A stretch of DNA of 64,000 nt from KBS50 sp042666615. Its GTDB lineage: Bacteria; Actinomycetota; Actinomycetes; Mycobacteriales; Micromonosporaceae. Shown in pieces: positions 8,430 through 16,862 of this stretch. The notes under the pieces were generated by a model. That model was not told the origin of the DNA and did not search any database. It saw only the letters and a program-made list of their open reading frames with translations. The DNA lies in assembly GCF_042666615.1 (NCBI RefSeq), contig NZ_JBHTDD010000006.1, forward strand, positions 62,001-126,000, in the 5' to 3' direction. Within the stretch, counting starts at the first letter, position 1. Each line of letters opens with the position of its first letter. A program made the translations under genes and the position numbers.

Positions 8430-9005
8430 TCAGTATCCCGATATCGACCCTGGGCCGTCGCCGGCGTGCTCTCCGTCGCCGAGGATTCGCCGCCCGTCGT
8501 TGGTTACCCCCAGGGAGGCGATCGGTGCCCAGGTGGCGAACAGCGAGCGGAAGTAGTCGCCGTACCTGTCCACGATAGAAGGATCCTGCTCGATGACGTC
8601 CAGTTCGTTGACGATGCTGAGATCCACGAAGGGTCGCAGTTGGTCGGGGCCCAGGCTCCACGTCTGTTCGGTGAAGCGGTCGACCACCTCACCCGTCGCC
8701 GCCAGGTTCCGCCAGGTCCGCCTGCGGTCACATGCCCCGTACAGGTAGACCAGGGCCTCGGCGTTGTCGCCGACGAGGTTGCGTAGCGTGGCTCGATCGG
8801 TCCGGTCGAGCAGTGTCACATCGAAGCCGTCCGTGCCGTATGCGGCATGCGTGAGACCGGCCAGTTGGGCGTCAACGCCGCATCCCAGCGCGGCGAGGCG
8901 GTCGTGCACCCGGCACAGGTGGGCGTAGAGCGTACCGCCGGGGTGCTGGATCTTTTCCGCGCCACGCTGCCGCAACCAGCGCCGCGCATCGGAGTCCACG
9001 CCCAT
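8430..9005 (-). CDS. DUF6817-type protein
   Basis: A 191-residue cytosolic protein matching the family I know as DUF6817. Hallmarks are HPGGTLYAHLCRVHDRLAAL near residue 21, LTHAAYGTDGF near residue 51, EALVYLYGACDR, and FVDLSIVNELDVIEQD. The spaced His and Asp residues in the first two blocks recall HD-domain-like metal sites, but no activity is established. The start is ATG 9005. The stop lies 5 bp from the start codon of the S9 relic downstream, so the two may once have been co-transcribed. Confidence 0.7.
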   Translation of the reverse strand: MGVDSDARRWLRQRGAEKIQHPGGTLYAHLCRVHDRLAALGCGVDAQLAGLTHAAYGTDGFDVTLLDRTDRATLRNLVGDNAEALVYLYGACDRRRTWRNLAATGEVVDRFTEQTWSLGPDQLRPFVDLSIVNELDVIEQDPSIVDRYGDYFRSLFATWAPIASLGVTNDGRRILGDGEHAGDGPGSISGY

Positions 9006-9063
9006 GGTCCGACTCTACGCAAGCCGCGGCCGACAGACAGCCCCGGGTCGCGTCCGCGCCGCC

Positions 9064-9846
9064 CTACTCCGGCTCCCAGGCCATGAGCTGGTCGAACACC
9101 CGTCGGTCGCCGTCGAGACTGAGGGAGTCCACCGGAACGCGGCCGTAGAACGCCAGGACCAGATCACCGGCCGGCCCTCGGGCGGACGCGCCGGACGCGT
9201 CGTGACCCTTGTCGGTCGGGGGAGTGGGGAGGCGGGCGACCCGCGCGCCGTCGGGAGACAGCCGGAGGCGCCAGGATCGGCCCTCGGTGGTGTGGTAGTC
9301 GACGGTGGCGGGCTCGTGCGGCCAGGCGTCCGTCGTGGCGCAGCAGGTGGACAGGAACTCGTCGACCCCGTCCAGGGCGACCTCCTCCGGCAGCGGCTGC
9401 GGGGTGCCCACCGTGACCTGGGCGTCGTACGTGTGCACGGCGATCTCCTGGAGCTGGTGCCGGGCGACGGCGCCGCTGGTCCGCGGCGACTGGGACGTGC
9501 CCCACCAGGTCCAGCAGCCGCGATCCGGACCGGCCTCCCGCAACACGTCCAGGAGCTGCCGCGTCGACGCGGCCAACCAGGCCAGCAGGGCTTCACGACC
9601 CTGGGTCGGGTCGCTGTCCGACGCGGACGACCTGGTCGGGGGATCGGCGACAGGACCCGCGGCGACAGCGGCGGCCCAGAAGCGGCGCCCCTCGCCCATA
9701 TGCCGTACCAGGTCGAGCAGCGTCCATTCGGGGCAGGTCGGCACCCGCGCGTCGAGGTCGGGGGCGGCGGCGACCGCAGTCTGGAATGCGGTCGACCGTT
9801 CGTCGATCAGCCGCAGCAACTCGGGGAACTCCAGAGTCTCTGTCAC
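9064..9846 (-). CDS. maleylpyruvate isomerase family mycothiol-dependent enzyme
   Basis: A 260-residue member of the DinB/MDMPI superfamily, which in actinobacteria uses mycothiol and a metal to act on small electrophilic or thiol-linked substrates. The N-terminal four-helix domain carries CPEWTLLDLVRHMGEGRRFW, with the typical PxW and metal-site His. A second His set appears in ARHQLQEIAVHTYDAQ. The C-terminal MDMPI-C domain (SWRLRLSPDGARV, then DLVLAFYGRVP) completes the family pattern. The start is GTG/ATG at 9846. It is monocistronic as far as can be seen. The exact substrate is unknown. Confidence 0.8.
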   Translation of the reverse strand: MTETLEFPELLRLIDERSTAFQTAVAAAPDLDARVPTCPEWTLLDLVRHMGEGRRFWAAAVAAGPVADPPTRSSASDSDPTQGREALLAWLAASTRQLLDVLREAGPDRGCWTWWGTSQSPRTSGAVARHQLQEIAVHTYDAQVTVGTPQPLPEEVALDGVDEFLSTCCATTDAWPHEPATVDYHTTEGRSWRLRLSPDGARVARLPTPPTDKGHDASGASARGPAGDLVLAFYGRVPVDSLSLDGDRRVFDQLMAWEPE

Positions 9847-10082
9847 CGACGCTGTCTACCACCGGACCCCGACAACTGACAGCGATTTGACCTTTCGTCC
9901 GCCGCGTGCCCGGGTCACGGCGGCCGCCTCCCGCTGTCGCCATCGTCGCTGCGCCATACGCCACCCGTCGGTCCGCCGTCGCGCGCCTCCCGGGCGTGCG
10001 ACCGGGGCCGCACCTGGCCGTCGCTGACCGGCACCGCCACGGTGCACGACCGGCTCACCGGCCAGTCCCGGCGCCTGGGCGC

Positions 10083-10145
10083 TCACCCGACGCAGAACTC
10101 GTTGCCCTCAGCATCGTGCAGGGTCACCCCGTGATGATCCGTACC
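10083..10145 (-). pseudogene. VOC/glyoxalase C-terminal tail remnant
   Basis: Only the last strand of a glyoxalase/VOC protein is recognisable: HHGVTLHDAEGNEFCVG followed by a stop. The sequence upstream is out of frame or scrambled. It lies just downstream of an intact VOC gene and is probably what remains of a neighbouring paralogue. Confidence 0.5.
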
Positions 10146-10233
10146 GCGAAGGTGGCCAGCGCGAGCGGAAGCAGTGGCCGCACCGGTGGGTGCCGGGACA
10201 CATGAGGCCCCGGCTGGCCGGCGTGGGTGCGAC

Positions 10234-10578
10234 TCAAGCGTGGTCTCCTGCCTCCTGGGACAGGCTGAACTCCACGCCTTGATCATCGGTGCAATGGGCG
10301 TACGCGCCGGATGGGATCGTCATCGGGTCCTCTGCCGTGCCGCCCAGCTCGCGTACCCGCGCGACAGCGGCGTTGATGTCATCGACGGCGAAGTAGATCC
10401 GCGGGTGGCGCGACGAGTCGTCGTGTGGGGCGCCGCCCATCGGCTCGGGCCCCTGGATCATCGAGTAGCCGGGAAAGTTGCCCTCGTGGAACGTCCAGTC
10501 GAACAGCGAGCCCCAGAACCGCCGGGTCGCGACGATGTCGCTGCTCGGTAGCTCGAAGTACGTGACGTTTCCGGTCAT
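10234..10578 (-). CDS. VOC family protein (glyoxalase/bleomycin-resistance fold)
   Basis: A 114-residue single-module VOC protein. It shows the two beta-alpha-beta-beta-beta units: VTYFELPSSDIVATRRFWGS with FGSLFDW-type turn, and RIYFAVDDINAAVARVRELG ending PSGAYAHCTDDQGVEFSL. Such proteins bind small metabolites or act as lyases or isomerases with a divalent metal; the specific role is unknown. It starts at ATG 10578 behind GAGAGGAC and is divergent from a MarR regulator, with two matching operators in between, so it is probably the regulated target. Confidence 0.85.
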   Translation of the reverse strand: MTGNVTYFELPSSDIVATRRFWGSLFDWTFHEGNFPGYSMIQGPEPMGGAPHDDSSRHPRIYFAVDDINAAVARVRELGGTAEDPMTIPSGAYAHCTDDQGVEFSLSQEAGDHA

Positions 10579-10592
10579 GGTCGTGTCCTCTC

Positions 10593-10635
10593 ATGTCAGC
10601 TTGCTGACATCCACCGTATGTCAGAATGCTGACAT
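10593..10635. promoter_or_regulatory. twin MarR operators
   Basis: Two nearly identical 18-bp dyads sit 25 bp apart centre to centre: ATGTCAGC-TT-GCTGACAT (10593-10610) and ATGTCAG-AATG-CTGACAT (10618-10635). The second overlaps the start codon of the MarR gene at 10634. They lie between the divergent VOC and MarR genes and would let MarR shut off both directions. Confidence 0.75.
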
Positions 10636-11077
10636 GGAGCAAGAGCCAGTCGGGGATCTGGAGCTGTCGGTGGGCTACGTCCTCAAACAGGTGCACGCCT
10701 CGATGCGAACCGCGATGGACGAAGCTCTGCGGCCGCTGGACCTGTCTGTCCCGCAGTACGCGTGCCTCGAACTGCTCGGCCAGGCCCCGGGACTGTCCAA
10801 CGCGGAACTCGCCCGCCGCGCCTTCGTCACCCGCCAATCGATGAACCTGGTCCTCCGCCGGCTCCAGGACCGCGGCCTGCTCACCCGCCCCGACCAGGCA
10901 CCCCATGGACGGGCGCTGCCAACCGAACTCACCTGGCACGGCCAGACGGTGCTGCGCCGGGCAAGCGTGGCCGTCCGCAGCGTCGAAAAGCGGCTGTTCT
11001 CCCCGCTGTCCCGGGAGCAGCAGCTGCGGCTACGTCAGGATCTCGCCGCGTGCCTGGCCTCCTTCCCCGCCGGCTAG
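10634..11077 (+). CDS. MarR-family transcriptional regulator
   Basis: A 147-residue winged-helix repressor. The helix-turn-helix is LSNAELARRAFVTRQSMNLV, followed by the wing RRLQDRGLLTRPDQAPHGR, flanked by dimerisation helices at both ends. The ATG at 10634 is chosen because the conserved N-terminus (VGYVLKQVHASMRTAMDEAL) starts soon after and because the upstream in-frame sequence is operator DNA. A strong dyad overlaps the start codon, which implies autorepression, and the divergent VOC gene shares the control region. Confidence 0.88.
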   Translation: MEQEPVGDLELSVGYVLKQVHASMRTAMDEALRPLDLSVPQYACLELLGQAPGLSNAELARRAFVTRQSMNLVLRRLQDRGLLTRPDQAPHGRALPTELTWHGQTVLRRASVAVRSVEKRLFSPLSREQQLRLRQDLAACLASFPAG

Positions 11078-11157
11078 GCACGCACCAGGCTGGCGGGACA
11101 GGCCCTTGACGGCGGACAGCACGCGGCCACTGTGGGAGGGGACGGACATCCTCCGTC

Positions 11158-11556
11158 TCAGCGCAGCCGTGCCGCCTCGTGCAGATGATCGAAGATGATC
11201 CGGTCGACGGGGGAGACCCGGTCACGGTCGGCATGGGTGAGCCAGACCATCTCCGCGATCTCGCTGCTGGGCCGCAGGATGCCTCGGTAGTCGGCGGTGT
11301 AGCAGCTCATGCGGACCATTGTCCCGTCGGGGTGGCCGTGGGCCTGGGCCTGGAAGGTGCCGGCGGGCCGGGCGGTGTCGGCGACGATGTCGACGCTGAG
11401 TTCTTCGCGGATCTCGCGGATCAGGGTGTCGATGTCGCTCTCGCCGGTTTCCCGCTTGCCGCCGGGGATGTAGTAGACGTCTTTACCGCGGGATCTGGAA
11501 CTGAGGATCGCGCCGCCTTCCAGGCGGATCCAGGCGACCTTGTCGATGACGGTCAT
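11158..11556 (-). CDS. Nudix hydrolase
   Basis: A 132-residue pyrophosphohydrolase of the Nudix superfamily that would cleave nucleoside-diphosphate-linked substrates with Mg2+. The Nudix box is present at residues 33-55: G, five residues, E39, seven residues, then REIREELSV. The usual Gly near the end of the box is Ser54, a mild deviation. The start is placed at ATG 11556; a GTG three codons upstream is the alternative. Substrate unknown. Confidence 0.85.
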   Translation of the reverse strand: MTVIDKVAWIRLEGGAILSSRSRGKDVYYIPGGKRETGESDIDTLIREIREELSVDIVADTARPAGTFQAQAHGHPDGTMVRMSCYTADYRGILRPSSEIAEMVWLTHADRDRVSPVDRIIFDHLHEAARLR

Positions 11557-11596
11557 GATCCGCACCCGCCGACCACTATGGATCCCACGATACCCG

Positions 11597-12376
11597 TCAC
11601 AGCCGCCGGACCCGCAGGACGCAGGTCAGCATCGGGAGGACGAACTCGCCGGCCGCGGTCTCGGGTCGGCTCGCGAGGTAGCCACGGATCCGGCCGAGTG
11701 TCGCCTGTCGTTCCTGTTCCGTCATGACCAGCATGCCCGCCCTCGTGGCGAGGGTGGCGACGAGGGAGTCCGCGGTGCGCCGCTGCCCATGCGGGAACTC
11801 GGCCTGCTCCGGCGAGCCGAACCGGGCCGCTCCGCCGGTCCGGGGAAGGTGCATGGTGGCCGTCTCGAGACGCCAGCTGGCGGGCGTGTCACGCGGGCCG
11901 ACGGCCGCGCTTCCGCTGACCCGCGCCAGACCGGCGACCCAGTCGACCCGGTCGTCCAGGACGTTCCACAGACCGGCCAGGACGCCGCCGGAGCCGAGCA
12001 CCCTGGCGATCTCGGGCCCGGCGACGGCCATGTCGAACCAGTGCATGGCGTTGCCGGCCAGCACGGCGTCGACGGACGCGTCCGGCAGCGGGATCGACTC
12101 GGCGCTGCCCGGCAGTGCCGGAACGTCGGGCAAGGCGCGGCGCAGCTCGGTCAGCATCCCCGGGTCGGGCTCGACCGCGGTGACGTGGGCACCCGCCGCG
12201 ACGAGCGTGGCGGTCAGCTTGCCGGTCCCGGCGCCGAGGTCGAGCACCCGCGGGGCGGGCGCCGACCCGAGCGCCCACCGCACCGCGGCCCGCGCGTAGT
12301 CCGGACGATGCTCGGCGTACGCGACCGCCGCCGCACCGAAGGACGAGGCGTGCCGGTGTCGTTCGTCCTGATCCAC
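11597..12376 (-). CDS. class I SAM-dependent methyltransferase
   Basis: A 259-residue Rossmann-fold methyltransferase of the Methyltransf_11 type. Motif I is VLDLGAGTGKLTATLVAAGA at about residue 44, followed by the acidic residue of motif II in VTAVEPDPGML and a motif IV region SVDAVLAGNAMHWFD typical of this subfamily. The open frame extends upstream, but GTG 12376 precedes the conserved HASSFGAAAVAYAEHRPDYA start and sits 6 nt after a TATGGT -10 box. It diverges from aroA, which starts 112 bp away. Acceptor substrate unknown. Confidence 0.85.
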   Translation of the reverse strand: MDQDERHRHASSFGAAAVAYAEHRPDYARAAVRWALGSAPAPRVLDLGAGTGKLTATLVAAGAHVTAVEPDPGMLTELRRALPDVPALPGSAESIPLPDASVDAVLAGNAMHWFDMAVAGPEIARVLGSGGVLAGLWNVLDDRVDWVAGLARVSGSAAVGPRDTPASWRLETATMHLPRTGGAARFGSPEQAEFPHGQRRTADSLVATLATRAGMLVMTEQERQATLGRIRGYLASRPETAAGEFVLPMLTCVLRVRRL

Positions 12377-12382
12377 CCGATC

Positions 12383-12388
12383 ACCATA
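12383..12388 (-). promoter_or_regulatory. -10 box of leaderless methyltransferase gene
   Basis: TATGGT on the minus strand, 6 nt before GTG 12376 and with no ribosome-binding site between them. This spacing fits a leaderless transcript. Confidence 0.4.
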
Positions 12389-12488
12389 GCCGGACACGGC
12401 CCTCGCGGCGGGACCGCGGCCCTGCCGGCAACGGATCCGGGTCAGGTCCGGCGCCACCACCGCCACCGCCATCAGCGAGACTGATGCC

Positions 12489-13766
12489 GTGTCGCCGCAT
12501 CCCGAGAACCTTCCCGACGTCCTGGCTGTGCCGCCCGTTCCGGTTCCGCCGGACGTGACGCTTCGGCCACCCGGATCCAAGAGCATCACCAACCGGGCGC
12601 TGCTGTGTGCCGCGCTCGCCGACGGGCGGAGCCGGCTCTCGGGGACCCTGTTCGCCGATGACACGTACGCGATGGTGGGCGCCGTGTCGGCGCTCGGCGC
12701 CGATGTCACGGTCGACGAATCGTCGGGCGTCGTGACCGTGACGGGCGTTGACCCGCGCCGGTCCACGGAGCCGGCCCGGGTCGACGCCCGGCAGTCCGGG
12801 ACCACCTCCCGGTTCGTGCTGCCCGCCGCGGCGCTGCGGCCGGGTCGGACCGTTGTCGACGGCAGCGATCAGTTACGGGCCCGCCCGTTCGGGCCGCTGA
12901 TCGAGGCGCTACGCGGGTTGGGTGCGCGGGTCGAGGACGCGGCGCATCGTGGACACCTGCCGGTGACGGTCACCGGGCCACTCAACGGCGGTCCGGTCCG
13001 GCTCCCGGGGCACCTGTCCAGCCAGTTCCTGTCCGGGGTGTTGATGGCGGGGCCGCTGATGCGGGACGGCCTGAGCGTGGAGCTGACATCCCCGTTGGTG
13101 TCGGTGCCGTACGTGACGATGACGACGGCGGTCATGGCGGCGTTCGGCGTACCCGTGGCGGATCTGGGGGTGCGGCCGGGCCGGTACCGGCCCGTCGACT
13201 ACGCGATCGAGCCGGACGCCAGCGCCGCGTCCTACTTCCTCGCCGCCGCGGCGGTGACCGGCGGGCGGGTGACCGTCGACGGGTTGGGCACGGGCAGCAT
13301 CCAGGGCGACGTCGCCTTCGCCGACCTGCTGGAACGGATGGGCGCGCGGGTGGAACGCACCGCCGACTCGCTGACGGTGCGCGGCGGCGGGGTGCTGCGC
13401 GGCATCGACGTCGACATGGCCGACATCTCCGACACCGCGCAGACCCTGGCCGCGGTGGCCGTGTTCGCTGACGGCCCGACGCGGGTACGGGGCATCGGTT
13501 TCATCCGGGGTAAGGAGACCAACCGGATCGCCGCGATCGTGACCGAGTTGCGCCGGGCCGGCATCGACGCGGTCGAACACGAGGACGGGTTCACCGTCCG
13601 TCCGGGCGTCCCGAGGCCCACCAGGTTCGCTACCTATGACGACCACCGGATGGCCATGAGCCTGTCGCTGCTTGGCCTGCGCAGTGCCGGTATCGAGATC
13701 GCCGACCCGGGTTGCGTCGCCAAGACGTACCCCGGGTTCTTCCGGGATCTGGCCCGGCTGCGGTAG
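12489..13766 (+). CDS. aroA: 3-phosphoshikimate 1-carboxyvinyltransferase (EPSP synthase)
   Basis: Cytosolic enzyme of the shikimate pathway that transfers the enolpyruvyl group of PEP to shikimate-3-phosphate. At 425 residues it has normal length. Key motifs: PGSKSITNRAL (K31, S32 and R36 for substrate phosphate), SGTTSRF for the PEP loop with Gly and Arg kept, EPDASAASYF, RGKETNR, and DDHRMAMS near the C-terminus. The start is GTG 12489. The gene stands alone rather than in an aro operon, is divergent from a methyltransferase, and ends in a perfect hairpin that includes its stop codon. Whether it is the housekeeping copy cannot be told from this window. Confidence 0.93.
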   Translation: MSPHPENLPDVLAVPPVPVPPDVTLRPPGSKSITNRALLCAALADGRSRLSGTLFADDTYAMVGAVSALGADVTVDESSGVVTVTGVDPRRSTEPARVDARQSGTTSRFVLPAAALRPGRTVVDGSDQLRARPFGPLIEALRGLGARVEDAAHRGHLPVTVTGPLNGGPVRLPGHLSSQFLSGVLMAGPLMRDGLSVELTSPLVSVPYVTMTTAVMAAFGVPVADLGVRPGRYRPVDYAIEPDASAASYFLAAAAVTGGRVTVDGLGTGSIQGDVAFADLLERMGARVERTADSLTVRGGGVLRGIDVDMADISDTAQTLAAVAVFADGPTRVRGIGFIRGKETNRIAAIVTELRRAGIDAVEHEDGFTVRPGVPRPTRFATYDDHRMAMSLSLLGLRSAGIEIADPGCVAKTYPGFFRDLARLR

Positions 13767-13780
13767 CCGGGCCAGATCCC
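13744..13780 (+). terminator. perfect 16-bp stem terminator after aroA
   Basis: Arms at 13744-13759 and 13765-13780 pair perfectly (GGGATCTGGCCCGGCT and its complement) around a 5-nt loop. The aroA TAG stop spans the loop and right arm. It can also serve the convergent VOC gene ending at 13791. Confidence 0.7.
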
Positions 13781-13790
13781 GATCCCTGCC

Positions 13791-14210
13791 TCAGGCTCCG
13801 GTGCGGAACGAGTCGAGGACGGACAGGTAGTGGGTGTTGTACATGACGCCGAGGATGTTGCCGAACGGGTCGACCACGGACGCGGTGATGAACCCGGGAC
13901 CCCGCTCGACCGGCTTGTCGTGCGGGGTGGCGCCCCTGGACAGCAGCCGCGCGACGCTGGCCTCGACATCGTCGACGTACCAGTAGGTGATGGCACCGCC
14001 GGGGCGCTCCGCGGGCCCGGACGGATCGAAGCGGCGGTCGAGTAGGCCGAACTCGTGCTGGTAGTCGCCGATGCGGAACTCGACGTACGCGGGTGGGCCG
14101 TCGACCGGGCGGACGAAGTACGGCTCGACCCCGAACAGTTCCGTGTACCAGCGCACGGCTGCCGGCACGTCGTCGGCGAAGTAGACGGCGGTGGTGAGTC
14201 CTCGCAACAT
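13791..14210 (-). CDS. VOC family protein
   Basis: A 139-residue glyoxalase-fold protein with two VOC half-modules: LTTAVYFADDVPAAVRWYTE then FGVEPYFV, and ITYWYVDDVEASVARLLSRG ending SVVDPFGNILGVMYN with the typical DPxGN turn. It starts at ATG 14210 with GAGGAG seven bases upstream; the longer open frame lies in the promoter region. It is divergent from a WYL-domain regulator and shares a perfect 10-bp-arm dyad with it, so it is probably that regulator's target. Ligand unknown. Confidence 0.85.
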   Translation of the reverse strand: MLRGLTTAVYFADDVPAAVRWYTELFGVEPYFVRPVDGPPAYVEFRIGDYQHEFGLLDRRFDPSGPAERPGGAITYWYVDDVEASVARLLSRGATPHDKPVERGPGFITASVVDPFGNILGVMYNTHYLSVLDSFRTGA

Positions 14211-14256
14211 GATCTGCTCCTCGTCAGGTGGGGTTACGAGAACCATCCTGCGACCT

Positions 14257-14281
14257 AAAGTGCTCACCTTTTGAGCACTTT
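14257..14281. promoter_or_regulatory. operator dyad between VOC and WYL genes
   Basis: Perfect inverted repeat AAAGTGCTCA-N5-TGAGCACTTT (14257-14266 and 14272-14281), 19 bp before the WYL regulator start and 47 bp before the divergent VOC start. Confidence 0.7.
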
Positions 14282-14299
14282 GTTTGGCAGGCTGGGGAC

Positions 14300-15283
14300 A
14301 TGCGCGCCGACCGTCTTGTCGCCGTCCTTCTGCTCCTGCAGGCGCGGGGGCGGGTGACCGCCGCCGACCTGGCCACGGAACTGGAGGTTTCGGTGGCCAC
14401 CGCCCGGCGCGATCTGGAGGCTCTCTCGGCGGCCGGCGTACCCGTGTATCCGCAGGCGGGCCGGGGCGGCGGCTGGTCCCTGGTGGGTGGTGCCCGGACC
14501 GACCTGACTGGCTTGTCGGCGCCCGAGGCGCAGGCCCTGTTCCTGCTCGCCGGGCCGGTCACCGCCGGATCGGCGGCGGCCCGTTCGGCGCTGCGCAAGC
14601 TGGTGCGCGCCCTGCCGCAGCCGTTCCGGCTCGACGCCGAGTCCGCCGCCGAGGCAACCATGATCGATCCCGTCGGTTGGGGGGAACGGGATCGGCAGCG
14701 GCCACCGCTTGTCGAGCTGTTGCAGGCGGCCGTCGTACGGCGCCGGAAGGTCCGGCTGGCCTACACGGGGCGGGGCGGGGAACGTAGCGAACGGTTGATC
14801 GACCCGTGGGGGCTGGTCGACAAGGACGAGGTCTGGTACCTCGTCGCCGGCACCGACCGGGGCCAACGTACCTTCCGCGTCGACCGGATCGTCGGGGTCG
14901 AGGTCGTCGACGAGCTGGCGCAGCGGCCCCCGGACGGGGTCACCCTCGACAGCGCCTGGCGACAGGTCGTCACGGAGGTGGAGCGACGTCGGTCCCGCAC
15001 CTGGGCGACCGTGCTGGTCGAGGCCCGGCACGTGGGGGTGTTGCGGAACCAGTTCGGCCGGCACTGTTCCGAGCCCGAGGACGTCGGAGACGGTCGGGTA
15101 CGGGTGCGGGTCGGCGCGCCCACGCCGTTGGACATCGCCCGGCACCTCGCGGGGTGGGGCGCCATGGCGGAGGTGCCGGAACCGCCGTCCGTCCGCGCCG
15201 AACTGGCCCGCCTCGGTGCCGAGATCGTGGGACGCTACGGCCCGGTCGCGGACCAACAGCCGAGGCGCTCCACTCCCGGTTAG
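14300..15283 (+). CDS. WYL-domain transcriptional regulator
   Basis: A 327-residue regulator with an N-terminal DeoR-like winged helix (RVTAADLATELEVSVATARR) and a central WYL domain that senses small ligands or nucleic acids. The domain is recognised by KVRLAYTGRGGERSERLIDP, then WYLVAGTDRGQRTFRVDRI. A WCX-type C-terminal extension (GAPTPLDIARHLAGWG) follows. The ATG at 14300 is placed after the dyad and before the conserved MRADRLVAVLLLL. Its operator suggests control of itself and the divergent VOC gene. Confidence 0.88.
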   Translation: MRADRLVAVLLLLQARGRVTAADLATELEVSVATARRDLEALSAAGVPVYPQAGRGGGWSLVGGARTDLTGLSAPEAQALFLLAGPVTAGSAAARSALRKLVRALPQPFRLDAESAAEATMIDPVGWGERDRQRPPLVELLQAAVVRRRKVRLAYTGRGGERSERLIDPWGLVDKDEVWYLVAGTDRGQRTFRVDRIVGVEVVDELAQRPPDGVTLDSAWRQVVTEVERRRSRTWATVLVEARHVGVLRNQFGRHCSEPEDVGDGRVRVRVGAPTPLDIARHLAGWGAMAEVPEPPSVRAELARLGAEIVGRYGPVADQQPRRSTPG

Positions 15284-15288
15284 GTCGC

Positions 15289-15984
15289 CTACGTCGGCGG
15301 GGTCGCCAGGATGGTGTCGATGCCGCGCGCGAACAGGTCGTCGTCGTTCCACCGCGCGTCGTCGAGGTGTCCGGAGGCCACCAGGGTGGGGTAGGCGGTC
15401 GGGTCCGCCGTGATGTGGCGTCGGGCCGCTCCCGCTTGCGGACCCGAGGCCTGCCGCCAGGTGGCCTCGGTCAGCGCGGCGCCGATCACGTAGTTGGCCA
15501 CCAGTCGGGTGACGACGGCCAGGTGGGCCCCCGTGAAACCGCCGCGCACGAGCGCCGCTTGCAGGAACTCGGTGCGGGTCAGGACGTTGGGCCCCAGCAT
15601 CGGACGACCGACCAGGCCCGGCGCCCAGGGATGGCGCAGCATCGTCGCCCGCCACCGGCGTGCCAACGTTCGCACGTCGTCCCGCCAGTCGCCGTCGGCG
15701 GCAGGCAGTCGGACCTCACCGAAGATCTCGTCGACGGCCAGGTCGAGGACGTCGTCCCTGGTGCGTACGTGCCAGTAGAGCGCGGTGGGGGTGACCGTGA
15801 GGCGCTGCGCTAGGTTCCGCATGGTCAGCCCGTCGGCGCCGTGGTCGTCGAGCAGCGCCACGGCCGCCTCGACGATGCGCTCCCGGGTCAGTGGGGCGGC
15901 CCGGCGGGCCCGGTCGGGATCCGGCCGGAGCCAGACGGTGCCGGGGTCGCGCGGGTTCCGGGTCTGCTTGTCGCCGACGGCCAT
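15289..15984 (-). CDS. TetR-family transcriptional regulator
   Basis: A 231-residue repressor. The N-terminal TetR helix-turn-helix reads LTRERIVEAAVALLDDHGAD, then LTMRNLAQRLTVTPTALYWH followed by VRTRDDVLDLAVDEIF, closest to the TetR proper/TetR_C_1 branch. The ATG at 15984 begins MAVGDKQTRN; the longer frame crosses the promoter. A TATAAA -10 (15994-15999) lies 9 nt upstream. It overlaps nothing and faces a small plus-strand gene at 16080, its only candidate divergent target. Its inducer is unknown. Confidence 0.85.
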   Translation of the reverse strand: MAVGDKQTRNPRDPGTVWLRPDPDRARRAAPLTRERIVEAAVALLDDHGADGLTMRNLAQRLTVTPTALYWHVRTRDDVLDLAVDEIFGEVRLPAADGDWRDDVRTLARRWRATMLRHPWAPGLVGRPMLGPNVLTRTEFLQAALVRGGFTGAHLAVVTRLVANYVIGAALTEATWRQASGPQAGAARRHITADPTAYPTLVASGHLDDARWNDDDLFARGIDTILATPPT

Positions 15985-16079
15985 GCCGGCGACTTTATAA
16001 CATTGCTCGACAAATCTAACGTTGTTAAGTTGAGGTCGGAGACACGGAAGGACCCAGCGGGGAAGGACGCCACCGACCC

Positions 16080-16307
16080 ATGCCACTCATGCGGATACAG
16101 CTCGACTGCGACAAGCGCGTCGCCCGCCGGGTGCTCGACCTCCACCAGGCCGGGAAGGTGCATCGCGAGTCCCGCGACGCCGCCCGGGACGAGGTCTGGC
16201 GGCGCGGGCGCACCCCGGCCGCGGAACCCGTCTTCGTCGGCGTCACCAACGGCGAGCCGGTGCGGCTCATCTACGACGTCGAGGTCCACCTGGACACGAC
16301 GCGATGA
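16080..16307 (+). CDS. small hypothetical protein
   Basis: A 75-residue charged protein (MPLMRIQLDCDKRVARRVLD and on, ending VRLIYDVEVHLDTTR). No domain is recognised. High GC at third positions and a position in the divergent slot of a TetR gene support it as a real gene, but the shortness leaves doubt. A second Met at 16089 is an equally good start. Confidence 0.5.
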   Translation: MPLMRIQLDCDKRVARRVLDLHQAGKVHRESRDAARDEVWRRGRTPAAEPVFVGVTNGEPVRLIYDVEVHLDTTR

Positions 16308-16322
16308 GCCTCGGGACGAGCG

Positions 16323-16862
16323 TCAGTCCATCATGGCCAGCAGCTTCTCCACCGTGTTCCAGTTGCGCACGGTGGCCGACGGCCCGCCCTTGACCTTGCC
16401 GAGGGCGGTCAGAACCGGGCTGTCGCGCTGCCCGTGCGGGCACCAGGCATACACCTCGGCCCCGTCGACGACATACCGGTCGTCGCCGAGGTCGATGTCC
16501 GTCAGCACCGCCTCGACGGGTGCTGCCGCCGGTTCCGCCAGGAACACCACCACATACTTCGCGCCGTCGGTGGCCACCCCACCCAGGGGGTTCAACGCGG
16601 CGATCCGGGCCAGGTCGGCGCGGCTGCGCACGATCGTGTCCACAGCGAACCCGAACCGCTTCTCGATGATCCGCTCAATCGACCGGGCCAGCTTGTCGGT
16701 CGGTTCGTCCGCGTCCAGCACCACGTTGCCGCTCTGCAGCAGGGTCGCCACGTTCTGGTAGCCGCCCTCGGTCAGGGCCGCGCGCAGATCCGCCATGCCG
16801 ACGCGACGGGCCTTGCCCAGGTTGATCCCACGCAGCAGCGCCGCGTACCGGGTCGTCGTCAT
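16323..16862 (-). CDS. DUF1697 domain protein
   Basis: A 179-residue member of DUF1697, a widespread cytosolic family of unknown function with a two-layer fold. Diagnostic sequence is RYAALLRGINLGKARRVGMA at the N-terminus, TLLQSGNVVLDADEP, and a C-terminal GPSATVRNWNTVEKLLAM, where the NWNTVEKL motif is near-universal in the family. The start is ATG 16862. It is monocistronic, tail to tail with the small gene at 16080. Confidence 0.85.
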   Translation of the reverse strand: MTTTRYAALLRGINLGKARRVGMADLRAALTEGGYQNVATLLQSGNVVLDADEPTDKLARSIERIIEKRFGFAVDTIVRSRADLARIAALNPLGGVATDGAKYVVVFLAEPAAAPVEAVLTDIDLGDDRYVVDGAEVYAWCPHGQRDSPVLTALGKVKGGPSATVRNWNTVEKLLAMMD

